Of a stretch of DNA of 20,904 nucleotides, positions 5,272 through 12,003 are shown piece by piece. Both the position numbers and the translations under genes were made by a program. How positions within the stretch are numbered: position 1 is the stretch's first letter; each line of letters starts with the position of its first letter. Under the pieces are notes generated by a model that saw only the letters and a list, made by a program, of their open reading frames with translations, ran no database searches and was not told the origin of the DNA. The stretch is from the IMG/VR virus record IMGVR_UViG_3300013772_000052, positions 1 to 20,904 of that record; one strand, 5' to 3'. This stretch comes from a virus.

Positions 5272-7138
5272 GCTTTACCAGGCGTTTTTAAAAGCAGCGC
5301 GCCCTCGGGAGTTTAAACTCGAAGACTTTTGCTTTGATAAGCAATTGGCGTTCGTTACAGATCCAGAGTCATTTGCAACCGGCGTATGCGGTCGGCGAAG
5401 CGGGAAGACGATTGCTTGTGCCGCAGATCTCATTTACACGGCAACACAGCGCCCCGGGGTAACCTGCCTTTACATCACGCTCTCGCGCGCCAACGCTAAG
5501 CGCATTATTTGGCCAGAGCTTCTTCGCATCAATCGCCACTATAAGTTTGGAGGCCATCCCGATAATACCGAGCTTTCCCTTAGCTTTGCCAATGGCTCAA
5601 TCATTTACGCCTCGGGCGCAAAAGATTCCTCGGAAATTGAAAAGTTTCGCGGCTTGGCCCTGGCACTAGTCTATATCGATGAGTCGCAATCGTTTAGGCC
5701 CTACATACAGCAATTAATCGACGATGTGATTGCCCCCGCCCTATTCGATTACAACGGCCGGCTTCGGACCATCGGAACACCCGGCCCCGTGCCGGCGGGA
5801 TTCTTTTTTGAAATAGGCAAAAGCGCCCAGTGGTCGCACCACTCGTGGACGATGTTTGATAACCCGTGGCTTTTAAAAAAGAGCGGGAAGACGCCGCAAG
5901 AGCTACTCGAACGCGAGCTAAAGCGCCGCGGAGTAACGGTTGACGATCCCACTATTCAACGCGAGGTATTCGCCAAGTGGGTCGTGGATTTTGAATCGCT
6001 ACTTTTTAAATATAGCGAAGAGCTAAATCATTACGACAAACTCCCTTATACCAAAGCAAACTACGTTATTGGTGTGGATATCGGACATGACGACGCCGAC
6101 GCAATTGCAACCATCGGGTGGAGTGAATTTCTGCCTGAGGCTTATCTTGAAAATGAGATCGTCACGACTAAGCAAGGTATCACCGAGCTTGCAAACCAAA
6201 TTCAAGCTGAGATAGCACGAGTGGGTGAAAACAGTGTTCTCTCAATCGTCATGGACACGGGCGGCTTGGGCAAAAAGATTGCGGTCGAAATTCGACAGCG
6301 CTTCGGCATTCCAATTGAGGCGGCTGAGAAATCGCGCAAGTTTGAGTATGTGGAACTGCTTAACGACGCTATGCGCACGCGCAGGTTTCGCGCGAAAAAA
6401 GATTCGCGCTTTGCACAAGACTGCTTACTCGTGGAAAAAGAGATTGATCTAACCCAGCCCGACAAAATAAAAGTTTCCGATAAATACCACTCTGACGTGT
6501 GTTTTGTGGCCGGGACCTTGATAGCAACGCATCGAGGCGAAATCCCGATCGAGATGGTTCGCGTAGGCGATTTGGCCCTCACAAGAGACGGTTACAGGTC
6601 GGTCGTTGCCAGCGGAAAAACTGGTGTCGAAAGCGAAGTACTGGAGCTTGAATTTTCAAATGGGAGTGTGCTCACATGCACACCGAATCACCCTATTTAT
6701 CGACGTGACTTCGGCGATTTTGTTGCCGCTGACGCATTGCTTTATGGCCATAGGGCCGCTATAAATCCCGCATGGGAAAATCCAGTGTCACTTTTATATG
6801 CGCAAAACAGTTCCGAGCTAATAAGTATGCCGAGCCAAGGTTTTGCAGCCGCTCTTGTGCGACGACGAACAAAAATCGGGAAAGACACCGTCTTTAACAT
6901 TACCGTCGCCGGAAGCCCCGAGTACTACGCAAATGGCGTGCTCGTACACAATTGCGACGCGGTTCTATATGCCTTTCGCAAAAGCCTACACTGGCTATCC
7001 GAACCCGAAAGCCCCATCCTTATCCCCCAAACCCACGCGTGGAACCTCGAGCAAGAAAAGCGCATGGAAGAGCGCGCGGAAGAAATGCTTCGGGAAAAGT
7101 TAGATGCCCAAAACCAATGGGATGAGTGGGGAAACTAA
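5255..7138 (+). CDS. terL: terminase large subunit (packaging ATPase/nuclease), intein-containing precursor
   Basis: 627 residues from ATG 5255 (GGAG four bases upstream, 17-base overlap with the small terminase); an upstream in-frame start at 5213 is less likely. ATPase features: Walker A CGRRSGKT (45-52), Walker B ALVYIDE (137-143), coupling motif GTP (174-176). Nuclease features: acidic residues in VIGVDIG (D275), VMDTGG (D334) and HSD (D414). Right after HSD-V an intein of 151 residues (416-566) interrupts the third motif, which resumes as CDAVLYAFRK. Removal would leave a mature protein of 476 residues, a normal length. It translocates DNA into the prohead and cuts it. Confidence 0.95.
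   Translation: MKQPTELYQAFLKAARPREFKLEDFCFDKQLAFVTDPESFATGVCGRRSGKTIACAADLIYTATQRPGVTCLYITLSRANAKRIIWPELLRINRHYKFGGHPDNTELSLSFANGSIIYASGAKDSSEIEKFRGLALALVYIDESQSFRPYIQQLIDDVIAPALFDYNGRLRTIGTPGPVPAGFFFEIGKSAQWSHHSWTMFDNPWLLKKSGKTPQELLERELKRRGVTVDDPTIQREVFAKWVVDFESLLFKYSEELNHYDKLPYTKANYVIGVDIGHDDADAIATIGWSEFLPEAYLENEIVTTKQGITELANQIQAEIARVGENSVLSIVMDTGGLGKKIAVEIRQRFGIPIEAAEKSRKFEYVELLNDAMRTRRFRAKKDSRFAQDCLLVEKEIDLTQPDKIKVSDKYHSDVCFVAGTLIATHRGEIPIEMVRVGDLALTRDGYRSVVASGKTGVESEVLELEFSNGSVLTCTPNHPIYRRDFGDFVAADALLYGHRAAINPAWENPVSLLYAQNSSELISMPSQGFAAALVRRRTKIGKDTVFNITVAGSPEYYANGVLVHNCDAVLYAFRKSLHWLSEPESPILIPQTHAWNLEQEKRMEERAEEMLREKLDAQNQWDEWGN
6500..6952 (+). other. mini-intein within the terminase nuclease motif
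   Basis: A 151-residue in-frame protein-splicing element. It starts with Cys1 in CFVAGTLIATHRGEIPIEMV (block A). It has TPNH (T61, H64; block B). It ends in VFNITVAGSPEYYANGVLVH followed by Asn151 and the +1 Cys of the host protein (blocks F and G). His150 and Asn151 are the usual residues for Asn cyclisation. There is no room for, and no sign of, a LAGLIDADG or HNH homing endonuclease, so it is a splicing-only mini-intein. Expected junction: HSD-V joined to CDA-VLYAF. All key splicing residues seem present, so I expect it to be active. Confidence 0.93.
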
Positions 7139-7147
7139 TTACTATTT

Positions 7148-7333
7148 GTGACGCCTAATAACAAAATCTCAAAGACTGGCCAATCAAGCCCCGCCAATTT
7201 GGTTCTTATGCCGTGTAAAAATGGTAGCTTTAATGCAGTCCAGTGCACGAGGATCACAGATCCAAACACGCAAAAACTCTTAGCCATCGGAATTATACGT
7301 GATGACCGACGAGACAAATGTGAGCGAACATAA
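7148..7333 (+). CDS. doubtful small ORF between terminase and coiled-coil gene
   Basis: A 61-residue frame from GTG 7148 (MTPNNKISKTGQSSPANLVL...), with the purine-rich stretch too far upstream (about 14 bases) for a good SD. The middle, MPCKNGSFNAVQCTRITDPN, has two cysteines and could be a small beta domain. It overlaps the better-supported gene at 7302 by 32 bases. It is kept because it would otherwise leave a 160-base gap in a dense genome; it may well be non-coding. Confidence 0.3.
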   Translation: MTPNNKISKTGQSSPANLVLMPCKNGSFNAVQCTRITDPNTQKLLAIGIIRDDRRDKCERT

Positions 7334-7625
7334 CTCGTGGGCAGAATGGTCACGTCACGTGCTTAAAGAATTAGAGCGGCTCAACATTAAATTCGAAAGC
7401 CTGCAGCTCGACATGCACGCGCTAAGAAACGACATGTCTAAAATAGACGACATCCGAGACTGGAAGCGCTCGCTAGAAAAAGAGATCTCAGTCAAAGACA
7501 TTTCACAGCTCCGCGGAGATCTCGACCGCCTGAAAACTTTTAAGACGCAGGCCGTAACCATTTGGGTTGTGATTCAGGGTGCAATGGCAATTGCTACCGC
7601 CATGTCATTTAAGCTGGTTCACTAA
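7302..7625 (+). CDS. coiled-coil protein with C-terminal membrane helix
   Basis: 107 residues from ATG 7302 (a GTG just before it is in frame). The N-terminus MTDETNVSEHNSWAEWSRHV leads into a long helical heptad-like region (LKELERLNIKFESLQLDMHA and onwards, residues 18-75). The end (VTIWVVIQGAMAIATAMSFK) is a hydrophobic helix near the C-terminus, so the protein is probably tail-anchored in the inner membrane. Similar HNSWAEWSRHVLKELERL proteins with a final membrane segment are widespread in phages, sometimes near lysis genes. Possible lysis or entry function is inference only. Confidence 0.65.
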   Translation: MTDETNVSEHNSWAEWSRHVLKELERLNIKFESLQLDMHALRNDMSKIDDIRDWKRSLEKEISVKDISQLRGDLDRLKTFKTQAVTIWVVIQGAMAIATAMSFKLVH

Positions 7626-7632
7626 AAACCGC

Positions 7633-7676
7633 GGCATCATTCCAGACAGCGCCCCCTGGTTTGAATGATTGATGCC
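7633..7676 (+). repeat. dispersed repeat copy 3 with start-codon hairpin
   Basis: The core CCAGACAGCGCCCCC spans 7642-7656. Possible fold: CCAG (7642-7645) with CTGG (7656-7659) closing a ten-base loop ACAGCGCCCC. The stem extends by TCATT (7637-7641) with AATGA (7664-7668) and GGCA (7633-7636) with TGCC (7673-7676), with two bulges on the 3' side. The ATG at 7665-7667 lies inside the stem. There is no SD. This is the best-formed of the three start-codon hairpins. Confidence 0.65.
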
Positions 7677-7922
7677 AAAAAGCTTAAAGAAATACTCAAA
7701 GTCGTAATCAAACACCGCGTCAAACGCCTAAAAACTACCGATTTCGAAATCGAGCTTTTTGAAGCGGCGTTGGTCCATGGCCACCCGGTCGATAGGCCAC
7801 GTGCTGCGCCTCAAATGCGTGTCGTGGAAGAGCCCGAAACCCCCATGCCGAGTGATGAGGATTTCCTTTACTGGTCGTCTGGTTTTGACCCGGCCGGTGA
7901 AAAGAAAGGTGGGGCCGCCTAA
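7665..7922 (+). CDS. small conserved protein preceding portal
   Basis: 85 residues from ATG 7665 (an in-frame alternative is not evident). No SD; the start codon is in the repeat-copy-3 hairpin. The basic N-terminus (KKLKEILKVVIKHRVKRLKT) is followed by FEIELFEAAL, a proline-rich middle and PSDEDFLYWSSGFDP. Small proteins ending in (P)xDED(F/L)LYWSS sit just upstream of portal genes in related podovirus-like genomes, as I remember them. The stop overlaps the portal start (TAATG), so its translation could set portal levels. Function unknown. Confidence 0.6.
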   Translation: MIDAKKLKEILKVVIKHRVKRLKTTDFEIELFEAALVHGHPVDRPRAAPQMRVVEEPETPMPSDEDFLYWSSGFDPAGEKKGGAA

Positions 7923-9808
7923 TGGACTACAAAGAATTATCCGGGAACGCGCCCCCTGCCGTATCGACAGGCTCAAAGCGCTGGTGGGAATTGCCCGAAC
8001 GCGAAATGGCCGATGCCATCACGGGTATCATTACCTTTTTGGGCGACCAGCAATCAGATAGGGATATGCAAGACCAAATATCCGCACGCCTATACGGCAA
8101 CATGAATCTTGTCGGCTCAAGAGGTGTGCGTTACGCGAAATCGTCTTCCGCCGGCACCCCGTTTAAAGACCGATTGTCTTTCAATATCGTGCAATCGTGT
8201 ATCGATACGGTGCAATCAAAAATTGCGAAGAATAAACCCAAGCCGCTCTTTCTTACCTCCGGCGGCGATTACAAAATTCAACGCCGCGCTAAAAAGCTCG
8301 ATAAGTTTGTGGAAGGCGTCTTCTATGAGAATCAGGTTCACGCTAATAGCCCAATCATCTTTCGCGACGCCTGCGTCTTCGGCACTGGCTGCACTTATGT
8401 TTACAACGCGTTTAACCGAGTCAAACACGAGCGCGTTTATCGGGGTGAGCTTTTAGTCGATGAGACGGAAGCCTTTTACGGGGATCCGCGCTCTATTCAC
8501 CGCGTGAAGGATATTGATCGCGACGTGCTTCGCGAAATGTTTCCGGCCAATGAATTCCCCGGCGCGCAAAAGCTAATCACCAACGCGCCTGGCGTGACTG
8601 AGCCCGGCGTTCCGAATCTGGCTGACCTCGTGCGCGCAAGAGTCAGCTGGCACTTGCCTTCTGGACCTGACGCCAACGACGGCCGGTGGGCCTTTACCTT
8701 GGAAAACGGGACTCTGGAAAAAGGTATTTGGGATAAGCCATATTTCCCCTTCGCATTCTTTCACTGGAATAAGCGCCTCTTTGGTTTTTGGGGCCAAAGT
8801 GCCGCCGAGCAATTGCAAGACACCCAACTTGAGATAAACAAACTACTGTGGATAATTCAGCGCTCGTTTCACTTGGCCGGCTCTTTTAAGATCTTGCTCG
8901 AGACCGGATCAAAGGTCGTAAAAGAGCATATAAATAACGACGTGGGCGCGGTCATTAATTACACCGGCACCGAGCCCAAATACATCGTGCCGCCCGTTTG
9001 CCCGCCCGAATACCTGACGCAGGTACAAACCCTAATTCAGCGCGGCTACCAACGCTTAGGCGTTAGCGAGCTCTCGGCTGCGTCTAAAAAGCCCGATGGC
9101 CTAGACAGTGGCAAGGCGCTTCGCGAGTACAACGATATCGAGTCAGACCGCTTCATGACCGTGGGCCAAGCCTACGAGCAATACCATATCGACCTTGGCC
9201 GCCTTGATATCTCGGTGGGGCGCGACATCTATAAGGATAAGGGAAAGTTTGCGGTCAAAGTGCCGGGTAAGAAATTCGTTGAGACCATCGACTGGAAAGA
9301 CGTCGATATGGAAGACGACCAATTTATAATGAAAGTGTTCCCCATCTCGTCTCTGCCTAATGATCCTAGCGGTCGCCTCTCAACGATTCAGGAATACGCG
9401 CAGGCCGGATACATCTCAGCACGTGTCGCGCGCCGTGTTTCTGACTTCCCAGACATTGAGCGAGTCGAGGATATGGAAAATGCGGGCGAGGATTACTTAC
9501 ACGAGATCCTAACCAAAATGGTCGACGACGGTGAGTACACGCCGCCCGAGCCATTCGATAAGCTAGACATTGCAAAAGAATTGGTCCTTGAATACTACGC
9601 CTACGCAAAGCTGACTGGAGTGGAGGAGGAAAAGCTCGACCTACTCAGAGAATTCAACGCGCAGGTTGACGCGCTCACCGGCAAAGCAACCGCACCGCCG
9701 CAGCCGTCGCCATCGCCAGGCGTAGGACCTAGTCCCGGTGCCACGCCGCAAGCGCTCCCCATGGCGCCGCCACAATCGGATTTACTGCCTAATGCGCCGG
9801 GAGTTTGA
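7922..9808 (+). CDS. portal (head-tail connector) protein
   Basis: 628 residues from ATG 7922, overlapping the previous stop. Portal proteins form the dodecameric ring at the capsid vertex through which DNA is packed and the tail attaches. Supporting features: size, position between terminase and scaffold, and podovirus-portal-like sequence (KDRLSFNIVQSCIDTVQSKI early, then IIFRDACVFGTGCTYVYN, FFHWNKRLFGFWGQSAAEQL in the middle, and ELSAASKKPDGLDSGKALRE). The last 50 residues are Pro/Ala/Ser-rich and likely disordered (PPQPSPSPGVGPSPGATPQA). No frame break. The fold assignment rests on pattern recognition and gene order. Confidence 0.85.
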   Translation: MDYKELSGNAPPAVSTGSKRWWELPEREMADAITGIITFLGDQQSDRDMQDQISARLYGNMNLVGSRGVRYAKSSSAGTPFKDRLSFNIVQSCIDTVQSKIAKNKPKPLFLTSGGDYKIQRRAKKLDKFVEGVFYENQVHANSPIIFRDACVFGTGCTYVYNAFNRVKHERVYRGELLVDETEAFYGDPRSIHRVKDIDRDVLREMFPANEFPGAQKLITNAPGVTEPGVPNLADLVRARVSWHLPSGPDANDGRWAFTLENGTLEKGIWDKPYFPFAFFHWNKRLFGFWGQSAAEQLQDTQLEINKLLWIIQRSFHLAGSFKILLETGSKVVKEHINNDVGAVINYTGTEPKYIVPPVCPPEYLTQVQTLIQRGYQRLGVSELSAASKKPDGLDSGKALREYNDIESDRFMTVGQAYEQYHIDLGRLDISVGRDIYKDKGKFAVKVPGKKFVETIDWKDVDMEDDQFIMKVFPISSLPNDPSGRLSTIQEYAQAGYISARVARRVSDFPDIERVEDMENAGEDYLHEILTKMVDDGEYTPPEPFDKLDIAKELVLEYYAYAKLTGVEEEKLDLLREFNAQVDALTGKATAPPQPSPSPGVGPSPGATPQALPMAPPQSDLLPNAPGV

Positions 9809-9841
9809 CCAACCTCGCGCAAAGGTTAAAGCTGCCCAAAA

Positions 9842-10543
9842 GTGCTAACCGAGGAAAAAGCGCGAAAGCTTCTAGCGAGGGCTCTACTAAGTGCAAGACG
9901 AAAAGGATTTAGCGAACATGCAGAAGATATTGCTCAAGACGTTTTGTGCTCGTTCGCGGCTGGCCACGGGAAACACCAATCCGTTGACCAAGCAGTTATC
10001 GACGCTATACGCCGAATGTTCGGAAGGTCGAGGCTGGGCGGCCATGATCAGCGATTCGCTCTCAATAACCCGGAAGAGTTTGATGAAACGAAATGCGAGT
10101 ATTCAAATCGACATGCTGATGTCATGTCTCTGGAAAATCGACGAGATTACGAGCGAGCTATTGGAATACTTGAGGGATTAGAGCGTGCAATCGTTATCCT
10201 CAGATACGAGTGGGGCTTCAAGGAAACTGAAGTGGCACATTGTTTTGGAGTTACAGAGTCTCAGATATGTAAAAGGCTCACCGGAATACAGGCGCGCCTA
10301 TCACGCGCGATGGCGCGAGAGGAACCAAGAGAAGGTTCGCGAATATTCGAAACTGAAGCAAAGGCAGCGCCGTGCAAATCCCGAAGCCCGCAAAGCCGAC
10401 AATGCGAAGTGGCGAGATTGGGCAGCGAAAAAAGAGGAAGTAGTGCCGGGTTGGCGCGCGAATCGAATGACGGCCTGGAGGAAGAGGAACCCTTCTCTAT
10501 GGAAAGCTCTTATGAAGCGAGCTTCGATGAATGGCTTACATAG
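9842..10543 (+). CDS. sigma-70-family-like transcription factor with overprinted C-terminal tail
   Basis: 233 residues from GTG 9842 (AAAGG about 15 bases upstream, so initiation is weakly supported). Residues about 10-60 look like sigma region 2 (LLARALLSARRKGFSEHAED followed by IAQDVLCSFA, then QAVIDAIRRMFGRSR). Residues about 106-157 look like region 4 (LEGLERAIVILRYEWGFKET, then EVAHCFGVTESQICKRLTGI and QARLSRAM). Such small ECF-like factors direct host RNA polymerase. The last 76 residues after ARLSRAM are low in recognisable structure and share DNA with the gene at 10185 in another frame. The conserved core is only about 157 residues. Region 4 alone could also be a non-sigma HTH regulator. 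Confidence 0.65.
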   Translation: MLTEEKARKLLARALLSARRKGFSEHAEDIAQDVLCSFAAGHGKHQSVDQAVIDAIRRMFGRSRLGGHDQRFALNNPEEFDETKCEYSNRHADVMSLENRRDYERAIGILEGLERAIVILRYEWGFKETEVAHCFGVTESQICKRLTGIQARLSRAMAREEPREGSRIFETEAKAAPCKSRSPQSRQCEVARLGSEKRGSSAGLARESNDGLEEEEPFSMESSYEASFDEWLT

Positions 10544-10733
10544 GCGCTGGTACAAAAAACATAGGAGCCAAAAGCTTGAGTCATCCAAAAGACGATCCCA
10601 GAAACTTAACCCGCTCCACGGGCTCAAACGGCTTATCTACGCCGTTGCCACAGGCAAACGATCCGCAGAAAACCTTGTCCAGGAATATAGCCGAGCACTT
10701 ACTGCACTTGATGAAAGAAGTGACGAACGATGA
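10185..10733 (+). CDS. Arg/Trp-rich basic protein with YxxRWRExNxEK-type repeats
   Basis: 182 residues from GTG 10185, which has GAGGG eight bases upstream inside the sigma-like gene. The segment EYRRAYHARWRERNQEKVRE and the later RRANPEARKADNAKWRDW resemble the (Y/W)RExNxEK(v)RE basic repeats that accompany phage HNH and other nucleic-acid-binding proteins; no HNH catalytic core is visible. The rest is Lys/Arg/Trp-rich with a helical end (NLVQEYSRALTALDERSDER). Probably binds DNA or RNA. It overlaps the sigma-like frame by 359 bases and the next frame by 203 bases, an unusual arrangement. Confidence 0.55.
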   Translation: MQSLSSDTSGASRKLKWHIVLELQSLRYVKGSPEYRRAYHARWRERNQEKVREYSKLKQRQRRANPEARKADNAKWRDWAAKKEEVVPGWRANRMTAWRKRNPSLWKALMKRASMNGLHRRWYKKHRSQKLESSKRRSQKLNPLHGLKRLIYAVATGKRSAENLVQEYSRALTALDERSDER

Positions 10734-10830
10734 GGTAAATCCGAAGACCGTCAACGCCGCCTGCCAGTGCGCAGCAGAGCTCTATAAGGTGATGAAGCTG
10801 AATCTTGAGATGAAAAGGCACAAAATATGA
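10531..10830 (+). CDS. small phage protein, N-terminus uncertain
   Basis: 99 residues if ATG 10531 is used; an internal start is possible, because the first half shares DNA with the basic protein in another frame. The second half, RNIAEHLLHLMKEVTNDEVN then PKTVNAACQCAAELYKVMKL and NLEMKRHKI, is a well-formed helical unit, including a TVNAACxCAxELYKxMKLNLEMK signature I associate with small phage structural-region proteins. No SD is obvious at 10531. It ends ATGA into the next gene. Function unknown. Confidence 0.55.
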   Translation: MAYIGAGTKNIGAKSLSHPKDDPRNLTRSTGSNGLSTPLPQANDPQKTLSRNIAEHLLHLMKEVTNDEVNPKTVNAACQCAAELYKVMKLNLEMKRHKI

Positions 10831-11096
10831 AGACCCCACGCCACAAGGAATATCACACGCGCTACTTCACGATTTACGTGCAGTTTCCAGACGGCGAAGA
10901 GTGGTGCGCGCAAGTGCCTTTCATCCAAGACCTGTCGTTTCAGCTAAAGCAAACGAAGTGGAACCCGGATATCTGCCGAAAGCTTTTAAAGCACGGTGAA
11001 GCGCACTGGAAGGACGCCCACAACGGCGTCACTCACCGCGTTGTAGTTGACGATGTCACGCGCCCCCGCAAGTGGGGAAAGAATGGGATGAGATAG
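10827..11096 (+). CDS. hypothetical protein, 89 residues
   Basis: ATG 10827 overlaps the previous stop. The product (MKTPRHKEYHTRYFTIYVQF...) is compact, with tryptophans and histidines (EEWCAQVPFIQDL, HGEAHWKDAHNGVTHRVVVD) and a basic end (RPRKWGKNGMR). The mix of strand and helix suggests a small globular protein. No recognised family. It ends exactly where the GGCCTTAA that introduces repeat copy 4 begins. Confidence 0.5.
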   Translation: MKTPRHKEYHTRYFTIYVQFPDGEEWCAQVPFIQDLSFQLKQTKWNPDICRKLLKHGEAHWKDAHNGVTHRVVVDDVTRPRKWGKNGMR

Positions 11097-11099
11097 GCC

Positions 11100-11126
11100 T
11101 TAACCAGACAGCGCCCCCCTAGTTAA
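11100..11126 (+). repeat. dispersed repeat copy 4 with start-codon hairpin
   Basis: Core CCAGACAGCGCCCCCC at 11104-11119. TTAACCAG (11100-11107) can pair with CTAGTTAA (11119-11126) with one mismatch, leaving a loop of ACAGCGCCCCC. The A of the scaffold ATG (11126) is the last base of the stem. No SD precedes the ATG. The whole gap between the two genes consists of this element. Confidence 0.65.
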
Positions 11127-11977
11127 TGGAAGTCACCGCAAGCGAAGTATTGGCCCAAGCCCAACCCTCGTCAGTCACCCCGAGCCCGCAAGTCACAGAT
11201 CCAAAAGGCGCGCCGCAGGTTACCGAAGAGGCGCCAAAGCCCGAGCTAAAGGAACAACTTTCACCGCGATTTGCGCAGCTAGCGCACCGCGAAAAGAAAA
11301 TTCAAGTAAAAGACCGCGAAGTCAAAGCGCGCGAGCAACAACTAGTTGAGCGCGAGGGACGAATCTCGCAGTTCGAAGAGGCCAAGTCTAAGGGCGACAT
11401 TCCCAAGGCGCTAGAGCTTTTGGGACTTTCCTACGACCAGATCACCAATTTCTTTTTAAACGGCGAAAAACCCACACCTGAAATGACCGCACGCCAAGCG
11501 GCGCGAGCAGAGATTGAAGCGGAGCGCAAACGACAAGAAGAAGAGCGCAAAAAGTCGACCGAAGAGACGTCCAAAAAAGCGCGCGAAGAGTACGAGCAAA
11601 CGCTTCAAGAATACCGCGAAAAAGTTAATGCCTACATTTCAGATAACGCCGCCACCTACGAATTAATCGAGCTTCACGAAGCAAATGAAGTAGTTCTCGC
11701 CACGATAGAACAACACTACCAGGACACTAAAGAGATACTCACCGAACAAGCCGCTTGCGACTTGGTCGAGAAATATCTTGAGGACCGGGTGGAAAAAGCA
11801 ACGCAAACTAAGAAATTCCAAGCAAAGGCACAGCCGCAGCCTAAAGCGGACAATTCGCCATCTAAATCAGCGCCGCCACGCACCTTAAATAACCAACTAA
11901 CCCCAAGTGCAAATACATCACGACCTTTGAGTCGCGAAGAGCGCATCAAGCGCGCCTTGGCGGTCGGGAGATCCTAA
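11126..11977 (+). CDS. scaffolding protein
   Basis: 283 residues from ATG 11126; no SD, start codon at the edge of repeat-copy-4 hairpin. The protein is strongly charged and helical: a disordered Pro/Ser N-terminus (1-45), a long coiled coil (about 55-90, KDREVKAREQQLVEREGRIS), then Glu/Lys/Arg-rich helices (EAERKRQEEERKKSTEETSK). The tail is basic and ends SREERIKRALAVGRS. Such composition directly upstream of the major capsid gene is characteristic of scaffolds, which guide procapsid assembly and bind capsid through a basic C-terminal helix. Scaffolds must be made in large and controlled amounts, which makes the odd leader notable. Confidence 0.8.
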   Translation: MEVTASEVLAQAQPSSVTPSPQVTDPKGAPQVTEEAPKPELKEQLSPRFAQLAHREKKIQVKDREVKAREQQLVEREGRISQFEEAKSKGDIPKALELLGLSYDQITNFFLNGEKPTPEMTARQAARAEIEAERKRQEEERKKSTEETSKKAREEYEQTLQEYREKVNAYISDNAATYELIELHEANEVVLATIEQHYQDTKEILTEQAACDLVEKYLEDRVEKATQTKKFQAKAQPQPKADNSPSKSAPPRTLNNQLTPSANTSRPLSREERIKRALAVGRS

Positions 11978-12003
11978 TCGGGTTTCCAAAGAAAGTTTAA
12001 CAA

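Noticed and set aside
9891-10181. 96-residue + strand frame overlapping the sigma-like gene
   Set aside because: No domain signal; the sigma-like frame over the same bases shows recognisable regions 2 and 4.
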